From contig NZ_QEOL01000005.1 of the NCBI RefSeq assembly GCF_003096715.1, positions 124,001-188,000 on the forward strand: a stretch of DNA of 64,000 nt. The letters run 5' to 3'. The notes beneath the pieces are model-generated. The model saw only the letters and a program-made list of their open reading frames with translations. It did no database searches and was not told the DNA's origin. A program made the position numbers and the translations under genes. Positions 51,472 through 61,843 of this stretch are shown here, piece by piece; within the stretch, counting starts at the first letter, position 1, and each line of letters starts with the position of its first letter. The stretch is from Paraburkholderia silvatlantica. GTDB lineage: Bacteria > Pseudomonadota > Gammaproteobacteria > Burkholderiales > Burkholderiaceae.

Positions 51472-53199
51472 ATGATCCGCTCCACCCGCAAGCCCTTGCG
51501 CAGCCAGGCCTGGTTCGGCAAAGCCGACAAGGACGGCTTCATTCACCGCTCGTGGATGAAGAACCAGGGTATCCCTCACGATGCGTTCGACGGCCGCCCC
51601 GTCATCGGCATCTGCAATACGTGGTCGGAACTCACGCCGTGCAACGCGCATTTTCGCGAACTCGCGCAGTACGTGAAAAAAGGCGTGTACGAAGCCGGCG
51701 GTCTGCCGCTCGAATTTCCCGTCATGTCGCTCGGCGAATCGAACCTGCGGCCCACCGCGATGCTGTTTCGCAACCTCGCCTCGATGGACGTCGAGGAGTC
51801 GATTCGCGGCAATCCGGTCGACGGCACGATTCTGCTCGTCGGTTGCGACAAGACCACGCCTGCCTTGCTGATGGGCGCTGCGTCGTGCAACTTGCCCGCG
51901 CTCGCCGTCTCGGGCGGCCCGATGCTCAACGGGCGCTTCCGGGGCCATGAGATCGGCTCGGGCACGGGCGTGTGGCAAATGTCGGAGGAAGTGCGCGCGG
52001 GGACGATGCCGCAGGCCGAATTCGTCGAGGCGGAGTCGTGCATGAACCGCTCGCGCGGCCACTGCATGACCATGGGCACGGCTTCCACGATGGCCTCGAT
52101 GGTCGAATCGCTGGGCATGGGGCTGCCGCACAACGCGGCCATTCCCGCTGTCGATGCGCGCCGCCAGGTGCTCGCGCAACTCGCCGGGCGGCGCATCGTC
52201 GAGATGGTGCGCGAGGACCTCACGATGTCGAAGATCCTCACGCGCGCGGCGTTCGAAAACGCGATCCGCACCAATGCGGCTATCGGCGGCTCGACCAACG
52301 CCGTCGTCCACCTGATCGCCCTCGCGCGGCGCATTGGCGTGCCGCTTTCGCTCGACGACTGGGAGCTCGGCTCCGATGTTCCTTGCCTCGTGAATCTGCA
52401 GCCTTCCGGCCGTTATCTGATGGAGGATTTCTATTACGCGGGCGGCCTGCCCGCGGTGCTGCGGCAACTGGGCGAGCAAGGGCTGCTGCATCGGGACGCG
52501 TTGACGGTCAACGGTAAAACCCTCTGGGAAAACGTGGCCGACGCGCCGAACTATAACGCCGAAGTCATTACCTCGTTTGCGCAGCCGTTCAAGCCCAAGG
52601 CCGGCATCGCCGTGCTCAAGGGCAACCTCGCGCCCGACGGCGCGGTCATCAAGCCTTCGGCCGCCACGCCGGCGCTGTTGCGCCATCGCGGCCGCGCGGT
52701 GGTGTTCGAAAACGTCGAGGAACTGCACGCGAAGGTCGACGACGCATCGCTCGATATCGACGAGCATTGCATCATGGTCCTCAAGGGCGCCGGGCCGAAG
52801 GGCTATCCGGGCTTCGCCGAAGTCGGCAACATGCCGCTGCCGAAGAAGGTGCTGCAAAAGGGCATTACGGACATGGTGCGCATTTCGGACGGCCGCATGA
52901 GCGGCACGGCGTATGGCGCGGTCGTGCTGCACGTGTCGCCCGAAGCGGCGGCGGGCGGTCCGCTCGCGCTCGTGCGCACGGGCGACATGATCGAGCTGGA
53001 CGTCGCGGCGCGGCGCCTGCATCTGGAAGTCTCCGACGCGGAACTCGCACGCCGCAAGGCCGGGTGGCAGGCGCCCGAGCTGCCCGAGCGCGGCTATTAC
53101 CGGCTTTACGTCGAACACGTGCTGCAGGCCGACAAGGGCGCCGACCTGGACTTTCTCGTCGGCGCGAGCGGTGCGGCCGTGCCGCGCGACTCCCACTGA
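51472..53199 (+). CDS. IlvD/Edd-family sugar-acid dehydratase
   Basis: 575 aa. Iron-sulfur ligand cysteines are in GICNTWSELTPCN, LLVGCDKTTPA and ESCMNRSRGHCMTMGTASTM; Ser in DGRMSGTAYG is the catalytic base region. The opening RSQAWFGKADKDGFIHRSWMKN is typical of the L-arabinonate / pentonate dehydratase branch, not of IlvD itself. These enzymes dehydrate aldonic acids to 2-keto-3-deoxy acids. No sugar-acid transport or aldolase gene is adjacent. Confidence 0.88.
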   Translation: MIRSTRKPLRSQAWFGKADKDGFIHRSWMKNQGIPHDAFDGRPVIGICNTWSELTPCNAHFRELAQYVKKGVYEAGGLPLEFPVMSLGESNLRPTAMLFRNLASMDVEESIRGNPVDGTILLVGCDKTTPALLMGAASCNLPALAVSGGPMLNGRFRGHEIGSGTGVWQMSEEVRAGTMPQAEFVEAESCMNRSRGHCMTMGTASTMASMVESLGMGLPHNAAIPAVDARRQVLAQLAGRRIVEMVREDLTMSKILTRAAFENAIRTNAAIGGSTNAVVHLIALARRIGVPLSLDDWELGSDVPCLVNLQPSGRYLMEDFYYAGGLPAVLRQLGEQGLLHRDALTVNGKTLWENVADAPNYNAEVITSFAQPFKPKAGIAVLKGNLAPDGAVIKPSAATPALLRHRGRAVVFENVEELHAKVDDASLDIDEHCIMVLKGAGPKGYPGFAEVGNMPLPKKVLQKGITDMVRISDGRMSGTAYGAVVLHVSPEAAAGGPLALVRTGDMIELDVAARRLHLEVSDAELARRKAGWQAPELPERGYYRLYVEHVLQADKGADLDFLVGASGAAVPRDSH

Positions 53200-53275
53200 G
53201 CGTGCCGGAGCACGCGATGAGCGCGCCTGCCAATGCCGCCGGCGATTCGCGCGGCAACTGGGTCCGCTCGCCGGA

Positions 53276-54088
53276 TCAGCGCGCATGCAGATGGGGCACG
53301 CCCTCGCTCGTCGCGACCTTGAGCTGATGCAGCGCCCGGTGCGCCTTGTTCAACTGGGCCTGCGCGGCAATGCGCTGCGCCTCCAGCTGCGCCACCTCCT
53401 TGCGCACCTGATGCTGCCGGCCCGTCACCGTCTGTTCCTGTTCCGCATGGCGCTGCAGATCGACGCGCAGGCGTTCGGCCTGGGCCTCCGACTCCTCGAT
53501 CTGCCGCGTGAGTTCCGCGTTTTGCGCGACGAGCTGGACGCGGCGGGTTTCGCCGTCGGCGAGGCGCGTGGCTTGCTCCTGCATCAGGTGAAATGCCGAG
53601 CCGGCCGCATCGAGGTCGTTGGCTTTCAGCGCGCGCCACAGTACGCTTTCATGATGGAGCGCGACGAAGTAGCCGAGCGTGGGCGGATGGAAGAAGAGGC
53701 TGACCGTATACGCGAAGCAGCGATAGACGCGAAAGGTCATCAACTCGTCGGCGGCGTGGAGCGCTTCGAACGCGGCGCCGTCGGCGATCTGCACCGGGCG
53801 GCCGTTCAGGTGCGCAGGCATGACCGGCACCGGATGGAGCGTGGAGACCGGCCGAGGCCCGCCAGCGCCTTCGGGCGGCACGGCGGCGCCCGCGGCCGGC
53901 TCGGCGCGCGACTCGACCTCGCCGGGAGTCTCGGGCGGCGCAACGGTTGCCTCGGGCGCGGATTGCGGGATGCGGCTGGCGGCAACGCTGGCGGCGGCGC
54001 GCTGCGTGGCGGCATCATGGGCCACGGCAAGGATGCGTGATGGCGCGCCGGAGAGCGCGGCGTTGCGGCGGTTCAGAATGGATTTCAC
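53276..54088 (-). CDS. DUF2968-like protein with C-terminal coiled coil
   Basis: 270 aa from a GTG behind GGGGGAA (MKSILNRRNAALSG). Residues 25-85 are Ala/Pro-rich; 90-160 hold the compact conserved part (LMTFRVYRCFAYTVSLFFHPPTLGYF); 165-262 are a long coiled coil (ETRRVQLVAQNAELTRQIEESE, QVRKEVAQLEAQRIAAQAQL). I recognise it as DUF2968-like. Function unknown. Confidence 0.62.
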   Translation of the reverse strand: MKSILNRRNAALSGAPSRILAVAHDAATQRAAASVAASRIPQSAPEATVAPPETPGEVESRAEPAAGAAVPPEGAGGPRPVSTLHPVPVMPAHLNGRPVQIADGAAFEALHAADELMTFRVYRCFAYTVSLFFHPPTLGYFVALHHESVLWRALKANDLDAAGSAFHLMQEQATRLADGETRRVQLVAQNAELTRQIEESEAQAERLRVDLQRHAEQEQTVTGRQHQVRKEVAQLEAQRIAAQAQLNKAHRALHQLKVATSEGVPHLHAR

Positions 54089-54218
54089 GGCGGTTCCCCC
54101 AGTTTGGCGCGCCAAAAACAAGGCGCTCCGCGCGCGGCAGCGTGGCACACAGGCGCCGGCGCGCAGGCAAATGGGGCGGGCGATGCGGGTAGGGCGCCGT
54201 CCGCTCCGGATTCGCGTA

Positions 54219-54539
54219 CTAGTGAAGCAGACGAGGCAGGCGTGCAATGTCGTCGAAGAGCGCACGGCCGGGCTCGAGCGCGAGAAGCCAGGTTTCGTCG
54301 TAGCCGCTCAGCGTGTCGAGTGCGTCGCGCAAGCGCTCGATGACTACGGCGGGAATTTCCACGCATGCCTGGGTGGTGCCGGAAAGCCGTGCGATGCTGG
54401 CGTGCTGCACCAGTTCGTCGGCGGCTTCGGCCACGTCGGCCGCAAAGATGAGATGGTTGTTCAACAATTCGACAAGGCCCGGCGACGACGTGACATCTTC
54501 GACGTTGAGCTGCAGCGAAAGAAAGGTGGCTTTGTTCAT
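54219..54539 (-). CDS. Hypothetical protein
   Basis: 106 aa, acidic, soluble, mostly helical (SPGLVELLNNHLIFAADVAEA, RLRDALDTLSGYDETWLLAL). The start at 54539 follows a GGGAATG context. No family recognised. It is upstream of the DUF2968-like gene on the same strand, 130 bp apart. Confidence 0.6.
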   Translation of the reverse strand: MNKATFLSLQLNVEDVTSSPGLVELLNNHLIFAADVAEAADELVQHASIARLSGTTQACVEIPAVVIERLRDALDTLSGYDETWLLALEPGRALFDDIARLPRLLH

Positions 54540-54831
54540 TCCCGGATCCCTCAGGGCCATGGGACTGCAGCGAGAGGCCTTTCATCTGATTATCGGATGA
54601 CGCGTGAACCAGTATAGGCGTTGACCCGCGCAAACGCAGGCCGGGCGAGCAGGCCGGCGAAAAAAGGCGGCAGGAGCACGAACGATATAATGGGGGACGT
54701 TCGCCATTACCGGCCTAGCTTCGGCTCAACTCGCGCGGAAGGTGGCGCGCAAGCGAACGCCTGCGGCCCGCCGCGCACTCCACATGCGTATTTTTTTCGT
54801 CATACGCGAGGACCAAGCGAGGAACAGCAAG

Positions 54832-55566
54832 ATGAATCGACAACGGCGAAACCCGGGTGCGTATGCGGCGCTGGCCGCCCTCACGCTCGTCTGCAGTGCC
54901 TGTAGCAGCACCTTCACGCCCTGGGAATCCCAAAGCGCGCCCCCCATGTCCACGAGCGGCGTGCCCGCGGGCTACTACCGCGTCAATCCGGGCGACACGC
55001 TCTCGCGCGTGGCCGGGGCCTTCGGCCAGCGTCCCCAGGACATCGCGAGCTGGAACCAGCTGCCTTCCGCCAACGCCCAGATCCTGCCAGGGCAGGTGCT
55101 GCGCGTAGCGCCCCCGCCCAACTACGCACCGGCTTACGCACCGGCTGCGCCGCAGGCGCAGATGCCCGGAGGCGCGCCCGCCGCCGCAGGCGTAGCCATG
55201 CCGGCCCCCGTTGCGCCCAGCATCGCGCTCGCATGGCCCGCGCGCGGGCCTATCCTGCAGCGTTTCGTGCCTGGCAAGTCCACCGGCATCGTGATCGGCG
55301 GCACGCCCGGCGAGGAGGTCAAGGCCGCCGCCGCGGGCCGCGTGGTCTACGCGGGCACGGGTATCGAGGCCTATGGGCCGCTCGTGATCATCAAGCACAA
55401 CGACCAGGTCGTGACGGCTTATGGCCGCAACGGCAAGCTGCTCGTGAAGGAAGACGACGCCGTCTCTCAAGGCCAGCCGATCGCGGAAATGGGCTCCGGC
55501 GGCGTCCAGTTCGAAGTCCGCAGCGACGGCAAGCCCGTCGATCCGCTGCCGCTGCTCGCGCACTAG
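54832..55566 (+). CDS. NlpD-like LysM / degenerate M23 lipoprotein
   Basis: 244 aa. Signal peptide with lipobox VCSAC (Cys about 22-23). LysM domain YYRVNPGDTLSRVAGAFGQRPQDIASWNQL (about 49-90), Ala/Pro linker, then an M23 (lysostaphin-like) domain. The zinc ligands of active M23 peptidases are not intact: FVPGKSTGIVIGG has no His/Asp pair and the HxH is replaced (VQFEVR). This is the state of NlpD/EnvC-type proteins, which activate amidases. Expected location: outer membrane, septal ring. Confidence 0.85.
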   Translation: MNRQRRNPGAYAALAALTLVCSACSSTFTPWESQSAPPMSTSGVPAGYYRVNPGDTLSRVAGAFGQRPQDIASWNQLPSANAQILPGQVLRVAPPPNYAPAYAPAAPQAQMPGGAPAAAGVAMPAPVAPSIALAWPARGPILQRFVPGKSTGIVIGGTPGEEVKAAAAGRVVYAGTGIEAYGPLVIIKHNDQVVTAYGRNGKLLVKEDDAVSQGQPIAEMGSGGVQFEVRSDGKPVDPLPLLAH

Positions 55567-55717
55567 TCGCTGCGAAAGCGCGCTCTGCGCCCGGCCCCGG
55601 CATTGCGCTGGGCCGCCGTTTGAAAATACACTCGATGATTCTCACGCCGCGCGGCGCGCCGACGAGGCGCGTGCCCGCGCGTCCCGCGCGTGCTTCAACC
55701 ACGAGGAATTCATCGCA

Positions 55718-56722
55718 ATGATCGACCTGCGCAGCGACACCGTCACCCGCCCGAGCGAAGCCATGCTCGCCGCCATGACCCGCGCCGAAACCGGCGACGA
55801 CGTATGGGGCGACGACCCGACCGTGCTGCGCCTGCAGGCGCGCGTGGCGCAGGAGGCGGGCAAGGAGGCGGGACTCTTCTTCCCGAGCGGCACGCAGAGC
55901 AACCTCGCCGCGCTGATGGCGCATTGCGCGCGCGGCGACGAGTACATCGTCGGCCAGGCGGCCCACACCTATAAGTACGAGGGCGGCGGCGCGGCCGTGC
56001 TCGGCAGCATCCAGCCGCAGCCGCTCGACAATGCCGAAGACGGCTCGATCCCGCTCGAGCGCATCGCCGCGGCGATCAAGCCGTTCGACGACCACTTCGC
56101 GCGCACGCGTCTGCTCGCGCTTGAAAACACGATCGGCGGCAAGGTCCTGCCGGCAGACTACGTCGCAAAGGCCACGCAGCTCGCGCATGAGCGCGGGCTC
56201 GCCACGCATCTCGACGGTGCACGCGTGTACAACGCGGCGGTCGCCTCGGGCCAGCCGCTCGAGGCGCTCACGGCGGGCTTCGACTCGGTGTCGATCTGCT
56301 TTTCGAAGGGCTTGGGTACGCCGGTGGGATCGGTGCTGGTGGGCAGCCGCACGCTCATCGACGCTGCGCATCGCTGGCGCAAGGTGCTGGGCGGCGGCAT
56401 GCGCCAGTCGGGCGTGCTCGCGGCCGCGTGCCTTTACGCGCTCGATTACAACGTCGCGCGTCTCGCCGACGACCATGCGAACGCCGCGCGTCTCGCCGCC
56501 GGTCTCGCGCAGATCGATCAGGTGAAGGTGATGTCGCAGGCCACGAACATGGTGTTCGTGCAGTTCCCGCAGGAACATTGCGCGCCGCTGGAAGCGTATC
56601 TCAAGGAGCGCGGCATCCTCACGCAGATGCTGTATGCGTCGCGCTTCGTCACGCACCTCGACGTGACAGCCGCCGATATCGACACGTTCGTGGCGGCGGT
56701 GAAGGGCTACTTCGCGCGATAA
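55718..56722 (+). CDS. ltaE: Low-specificity L-threonine aldolase
   Basis: 334 aa. N-terminal IDLRSDTVTRPSEAML and GDDVWGDDPTV, HLDGARVYNAAVASG (Asp for PLP nitrogen) and the PLP lysine in CFSKGLGTPVGSVL are diagnostic. Cleaves L-threonine and allo-threonine to glycine and acetaldehyde. Stands alone. Confidence 0.94.
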   Translation: MIDLRSDTVTRPSEAMLAAMTRAETGDDVWGDDPTVLRLQARVAQEAGKEAGLFFPSGTQSNLAALMAHCARGDEYIVGQAAHTYKYEGGGAAVLGSIQPQPLDNAEDGSIPLERIAAAIKPFDDHFARTRLLALENTIGGKVLPADYVAKATQLAHERGLATHLDGARVYNAAVASGQPLEALTAGFDSVSICFSKGLGTPVGSVLVGSRTLIDAAHRWRKVLGGGMRQSGVLAAACLYALDYNVARLADDHANAARLAAGLAQIDQVKVMSQATNMVFVQFPQEHCAPLEAYLKERGILTQMLYASRFVTHLDVTAADIDTFVAAVKGYFAR

Positions 56723-56810
56723 GCCGGTAGACGGGCAGGCGAAGGCGCGCTTTTCGCGTGCGCCTTCGCCTGAGACCTCAGGCTCGGCCGCCCGCACCGC
56801 CCCGCCCGCA

Positions 56811-58232
56811 TCACCGGGGCTGCACCGCCCGGTGCGACGGCGCGAACAGCCGCAGCCCGCTCGCAATGGCCGCCGCGCCCGCGAAGACGCAGCCAAGGCC
56901 CAGGGCGAGCGTCGGGCCGTGCCGGCCCACGATCCCGAAGCACAGCGCCACCAACGCCGCGCCCGTCGTCTGTCCGAGCAGACGCGAGACCGCGATGGTG
57001 CCGCTCGCGCCGCCGCTGCGCTCGGGCGGCGCGCTTGCCATGATCGCCCGCAGGTTGGGCGACTGGAAAAAGCCGAAGCCCGTGCCGCAGAGCGCCATGC
57101 GCACGACGATGTCCGTCACCGTGGGATGGGCGGGCAGCAGCGCCAGCGACGCCATGCCCGCCGAGAGAATGGCGAGCCCGATCGCACCGAGCAGGCCCGG
57201 CGGATAGCGGTCGGACAGGCGCCCCGCAATGGGCGCGGCGGCAGCCACGACCACGGGCCAGGGCGTCATCAGGAAACCGGTTTCCACCTGGCTGCGCATC
57301 AGCACGGTTTCGAAATAGAACGGCAGCGAGACGAACGCGAGACCCTGCGCCGCGAACGAGCAGATCGCGGTGACCGACGAGAGCGCGAAAACCGGCCGGC
57401 GGAACAGATCCACGGGCAGCATGGGCGCCGGATGCCCGGCCTCGCGCCGGATCAACAGCGCGCCGAAGATCAGCGCCACGACGGCCGCCATACCCACTTC
57501 CATGCCTGGCGCGCGCTGCGCGGCCTCGCCGAGCGCGAAGATCAGCGCCGCGAACGTGATGACGTTGAGCACCGCCGCCACGGGATCGAAGGCGTGCGTG
57601 CCGCGCGCCGTCTGCGGCAGCGCGGGCAGCGCGAACACGAGCGCGAGCACGCCGAGCGGCACGTTGATCGCGAAGAGCCACGGCCAGGTGCCCGCCGAGA
57701 GGATCAGCGAGGCCATGGTCGGACCCACGGCGAACGAAACGCCCACGATCAGCGCGTTCATGCCGAGCCCGCGCCCGAGCCGGTGCGGCGGGTAGAGAAA
57801 GCGGATCAGCGCCGTGTTCACGCTCATGATGGCGCTCGCGCCGAGCCCCTGCAGCACGCGCGCTCCGGCGAGCGCGGTCAGCGTGGGCGCGAGCGCACAG
57901 GCGAGCGAAGCGACCGTGAAGATCGCGAGGCCGCTGATATAGATGCGCCGGTGGCCGATGATGTCGCCAAGCGCGGCGAGCGGCAGCAGCGTGGCGACCA
58001 TCGCGAGCTGGTACGCGTTGATGATCCACACCGAGGCGGCGGGCGCCGCGTGCAAGTCGGTGGCGATGGCGGGCAGCGCGGTGTTGGCGATGGCGGTGTC
58101 GAGCGTCGCGAGCGCGACGGCGAGCATCACCGCGCCCATGGCGCGGCGGTTCTTCGCCGACATGGGCGCGTCGGGCGGCTCGGTATTGACGGTATTGCGG
58201 GTTTCGCGCGCCGCGGGAAAGGTTTCGGACAA
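56811..58232 (-). CDS. MFS drug/solute efflux transporter (DHA2, 14-helix type)
   Basis: 473 aa, about 14 membrane helices. Motif ALGDIIGHRRIYISG (motif A), LDTAIANTALPAIATDL near the N-terminus, and GASAIMSVNTALIRFLYPPH are typical of the DHA2 family. Likely an inner-membrane proton-coupled exporter; no outer-membrane or fusion partner is adjacent. The start at 58232 has the preferred N-terminus. Confidence 0.88.
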   Translation of the reverse strand: MSETFPAARETRNTVNTEPPDAPMSAKNRRAMGAVMLAVALATLDTAIANTALPAIATDLHAAPAASVWIINAYQLAMVATLLPLAALGDIIGHRRIYISGLAIFTVASLACALAPTLTALAGARVLQGLGASAIMSVNTALIRFLYPPHRLGRGLGMNALIVGVSFAVGPTMASLILSAGTWPWLFAINVPLGVLALVFALPALPQTARGTHAFDPVAAVLNVITFAALIFALGEAAQRAPGMEVGMAAVVALIFGALLIRREAGHPAPMLPVDLFRRPVFALSSVTAICSFAAQGLAFVSLPFYFETVLMRSQVETGFLMTPWPVVVAAAAPIAGRLSDRYPPGLLGAIGLAILSAGMASLALLPAHPTVTDIVVRMALCGTGFGFFQSPNLRAIMASAPPERSGGASGTIAVSRLLGQTTGAALVALCFGIVGRHGPTLALGLGCVFAGAAAIASGLRLFAPSHRAVQPR

Positions 58233-58763
58233 GACAGTTTCGGGCCGGTGGACGATGAAGGCTGCGGCGCAGGCCGCACGGGCGAATTCTGCGATTGTTG
58301 CAGAGCCCGCCCGGTTTTGCAGGAGACGCTTCAGACCGTGAGCTGACTGTAAGGCTTTGACCGGCGCTCAATGGCCATCGAATGTCTCTATATCGCAACT
58401 AACGGTCAATCCCGTCGTACCTGCGCGTGCCGCCGCGCTGCGCGCGCGGAATCGTCCGCACGGCAGGCGATCGAGGCGTCAGGCAGGTTCCGCGTGCCTC
58501 GCGGCCGCGTTGCGCGCGCGGTTGGCGCGCCGCCGCACGCCATTTGAAAATGCACTACTCTGCAAATTGATCTGCGCTCGCCGGCGAGCGGCGCCGGCCC
58601 TTTGCGCCGCTGCCGATGCGTCATCGTCCCATTCCGCCGCGCGCGGCGCAGGCCGAGGACAACCGCGCGCCCTGCACCTTTGTGGGCGCGCCGCCATTTC
58701 CGGCGCTTTGCGTGGGACCGCATCAGGCGCTCTGCACGTGGTGCGCTCGACAGGAGTCAGTTG
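58233..58763. other. Divergent intergenic region MFS / glgP
   Basis: 531 bp, GC-rich. Several open frames run across it on both strands, but none resembles a protein family and none has a ribosome-binding site. CAGGAG (58751-58756) is the glgP site. Nothing else was recognised. Confidence 0.4.
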
Positions 58764-61217
58764 ATGACAGCCATCGGTCTCGAGTTCGATCAGTTGCAAA
58801 GCAGCGTCGAAGCGCTGCGCCGTTCCCTCTCCAATCGCCTGATGTACGGCGTCGGCAAGGACGCCGTAACGGCCCGTCCGCAGGACTGGCTGCACGCCGC
58901 GACGCTCGCCGTGCGCGACCGGCTCGTCGAGCGCTGGATGATCACCACGCGCCGCCAGTACGACCAGGACGTCAAGCGCGTCTATTACCTGTCGATGGAA
59001 TTTCTCATCGGCCGCACATTCTCGAACGCGCTGATCGCGCTCGGCATACACGACGAAATGAAAGAGGCGCTGGCGAGCGTGGGCGTCGACATGGACACGG
59101 TGCTCGACTACGAGCCCGACGCGGCGCTCGGCAACGGCGGTCTCGGCCGGCTCGCGGCGTGCTTTCTCGATTCGATGGCGACGCTCGGCATTCCGGGCTT
59201 CGGTTATGGGATTCGCTACGACTATGGCATGTTCCGCCAGCAGATCGTGAACGGCGAACAGGTCGAAGCGCCCGACTACTGGCTGCGTTATGGCAATCCT
59301 TGGGAGTTTCCGCGGCCCGAGGTCCAGTATCCCGTGCATTTTGGCGGGCGCACCATGCAGCGCGACGGCCATGTGGAATGGGTCGACACGCAGCACGTGA
59401 ACGCCATGGCCTACGACACGGTCATTCCCGGCTACGCCACGAGCGCGACCAACACGCTGCGGCTGTGGTCCGCGCGCGCGGACGAAGAACTCAATCTCTC
59501 GGCGTTCAACCAGGGCGACTATCAGCGCGCGGTGGAGGCGCGCAACATCTCCGAGAACGTCTCGCGGCTGCTCTATCCCGACGACTCGACGATGGCCGGG
59601 CGCGAACTGCGTCTGCGCCAGGAATACTTCTTCGTCTCCGCGACGATGCAGGACCTGATTCGCCGCTACCTGCGCACGCACAGCACGTTCGGGCGCTTCT
59701 CCGAAAAGGTCGCGGTGCACCTGAACGACACGCACCCGGTGCTGGCCATTCCCGAACTGATCCGCCTGCTCGTGGATGTGCATCATCTGTCATGGGGCGA
59801 GGCGATGGGCCATGTGCGCCGCGTGTTCTCGTATACCAATCACACGCTGATGCCCGAAGCGCTGGAAACCTGGGATATCGAATTATTGGCGCGCCTCTTG
59901 CCGCGCCACCTCGAAATCATTTTCGACATCAACGCGGCATTCCTGCGCGAAGCGAGCGACCGCGGCGCACACGACCTCGACCTGATCCGCCGCATCTCGC
60001 TCGTGGACGAATACGGCCAGCGCCGCGTGCGCATGGCCTATCTCGCGATCGTGGCGAGCCACAAGGTGAACGGCGTCTCGAAGTTGCACTCGCAACTGAT
60101 GACGCGCGATATCTTCGCCGACTTCGCGCGTCTCTTTCCCGACCGCTTCACGAACGTGACCAACGGCATCACGCCGCGCCGCTGGCTCGCACAGGCGAGC
60201 CCGCCGCTCGCGCACCTCGTGGACGAAGCGATCGGGCCGCGCTGGCGCAGCGATCTCTTCGAACTGGGCGCGCTGCGCAAGCTGCGCGGCGACGCTTCGT
60301 TCGAAGCCGCGTTTCGCGCGGCCAAGCGCAGCAACAAGGTGCGCCTCGCACATCGCGCCCTGCAGCGTACCGGCATCGTCTTCAATCCCGACGCGCTGTT
60401 CGACATGCAGGTCAAACGCATTCACGAGTACAAGCGCCAGTTGCTCAACGTGCTGCATGTGATCACGCGCTACAACCGCATTGTCGAAGCGCCGGAGGGC
60501 GACTGGGTGCCGCGCGTCGTGCTGTTCGCGGGCAAGGCCGCGTCGGCCTACCGGATGGCGAAGATGATCATCCATCTCATCAACGACGTGGCCGCGAAGA
60601 TCAACAACGATCCCGTGGTGGGCGACCGGCTCAAGGTGGTGTTCGTGCCGAACTACGGCGTGAGCGTGGCCGAGGTGCTGATTCCCGCGGCGGACCTTTC
60701 CGAGCAGATTTCGACGGCGGGCACCGAAGCCTCGGGCACCGGCAACATGAAGCTCGCGCTCAACGGCGCGCTCACCATGGGCACGCTCGATGGCGCGAAC
60801 ATCGAGATCGGCGAGGCCGTGGGGCAGGACAACATCTTCATCTTCGGGCACACGTCCGACCAGGTCGACCAGCTGCGTTGCGCAGGCTACCGGCCGCGCC
60901 AGGTCTACGAGGAAAACGCCGAACTGCGCCGCGCGCTCGACCAGATCCGCACGGGCTTCTTCTCACCGCACGATCCGGCACGCTACACGGACATCTTCCA
61001 TACGCTCGTGGACTGGGGCGACCACTACCTCGTGCTGGCCGACTACTCGGCCTTCATCGAGGCGCAGGATGCCGCCGATGAGCGCTTCATGGACGTGCCG
61101 GCGTGGACCGCGAGCGCGATCGAAAACGTGGCGGGGATGGGGCAATTCTCTTCGGACCGGGCGATCGCGGAATACGCCCGCGATATCTGGCACGTGAAGT
61201 CGATCGAGATGGAGTGA
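58764..61217 (+). CDS. glgP: Glycogen/starch phosphorylase
   Basis: 817 aa, the normal size. Markers: RVYYLSMEFLIGRTFSNAL, LGNGGLGRLAACFLDSMATLGIPG, KVAVHLNDTHPVLAIPELIRL, RIHEYKRQLLNVLHVI and the PLP lysine in EASGTGNMKLALNGALTMGT. Releases glucose 1-phosphate from glycogen. No other glycogen gene is next to it in this window. The start at 58764 follows CAGGAG. Confidence 0.96.
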   Translation: MTAIGLEFDQLQSSVEALRRSLSNRLMYGVGKDAVTARPQDWLHAATLAVRDRLVERWMITTRRQYDQDVKRVYYLSMEFLIGRTFSNALIALGIHDEMKEALASVGVDMDTVLDYEPDAALGNGGLGRLAACFLDSMATLGIPGFGYGIRYDYGMFRQQIVNGEQVEAPDYWLRYGNPWEFPRPEVQYPVHFGGRTMQRDGHVEWVDTQHVNAMAYDTVIPGYATSATNTLRLWSARADEELNLSAFNQGDYQRAVEARNISENVSRLLYPDDSTMAGRELRLRQEYFFVSATMQDLIRRYLRTHSTFGRFSEKVAVHLNDTHPVLAIPELIRLLVDVHHLSWGEAMGHVRRVFSYTNHTLMPEALETWDIELLARLLPRHLEIIFDINAAFLREASDRGAHDLDLIRRISLVDEYGQRRVRMAYLAIVASHKVNGVSKLHSQLMTRDIFADFARLFPDRFTNVTNGITPRRWLAQASPPLAHLVDEAIGPRWRSDLFELGALRKLRGDASFEAAFRAAKRSNKVRLAHRALQRTGIVFNPDALFDMQVKRIHEYKRQLLNVLHVITRYNRIVEAPEGDWVPRVVLFAGKAASAYRMAKMIIHLINDVAAKINNDPVVGDRLKVVFVPNYGVSVAEVLIPAADLSEQISTAGTEASGTGNMKLALNGALTMGTLDGANIEIGEAVGQDNIFIFGHTSDQVDQLRCAGYRPRQVYEENAELRRALDQIRTGFFSPHDPARYTDIFHTLVDWGDHYLVLADYSAFIEAQDAADERFMDVPAWTASAIENVAGMGQFSSDRAIAEYARDIWHVKSIEME

Positions 61218-61260
61218 GGGGCGCTCGCCCGCGGTGCTGCCGGCAGTGCTTCCGGCGGTA

Positions 61261-61677
61261 TCAGGGCGCTGCGGGCCGTGTCGTGCCGCCCTCGGCCTGC
61301 GCCGCCTGCGCGGCCTTGGCGGTGCGCACGGCTTCCTGCACGCGTTCGAGGAATGCCGGGTCGAGGCTCGTGACCGCCTCGCGCGATTCTCCGCCCGTCA
61401 CGACATAGAGCCGGTGCACGGCTTCCTGCCAGAGCCACGCGAGCCAGCCCACTACGATCACCATCACGCCGCACGCGAGACCGGCCGCCGAGCCTAGCAC
61501 GCCGCCCACGACAGCGCCTGCGGCGCCGGCGAGGCTAATCGCGACCGGCACGACGCGGCTGCGCCGCCCGATGACGATGCGCACGTCCTCGATGTCGCGC
61601 ATGGGGAAGACCTGGCCGGCTGCTGAAAGCGCGTTGCGCGTGACCGAAACGGCGGCTTCGTTGAAAGGGAGTTCCAT
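61261..61677 (-). CDS. DUF6232-like membrane protein
   Basis: 138 aa. A short N-terminal beta part (LPFNEAAVSVTRNALSAAGQ, VFPMRDIEDVRIVIGRR) precedes two adjacent hydrophobic helices (VVPVAISLAGAAGAVVGGVL, CGVMVIVVGWLAWLW), then a soluble tail (LYVVTGGESREAVTSLDPAF). The pattern is that of DUF6232. The start at 61677 was chosen because the family opens directly with the beta part. Function unknown. Confidence 0.6.
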   Translation of the reverse strand: MELPFNEAAVSVTRNALSAAGQVFPMRDIEDVRIVIGRRSRVVPVAISLAGAAGAVVGGVLGSAAGLACGVMVIVVGWLAWLWQEAVHRLYVVTGGESREAVTSLDPAFLERVQEAVRTAKAAQAAQAEGGTTRPAAP

Positions 61678-61843
61678 CGGTTCGATAGCTGCGAGGTGAG
61701 AGAGCGCAGCGTACCAGAAGCGGGGCCAGGGCGGGGCGGCAATGGACATATCGTCGCAGGCCGAACGCTTGCCGGGCTGGGCAACGCGCCGAAGCCGCTA
61801 TACTTGCGCGTTTTTATTGCTCCGTCACCACCAAGGATTTCCC

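Noticed and set aside
58357..58764. Plus-strand frame ending at the glgP start
   Set aside because: Composition is that of non-coding GC-rich DNA, with no ribosome-binding site and no domain.
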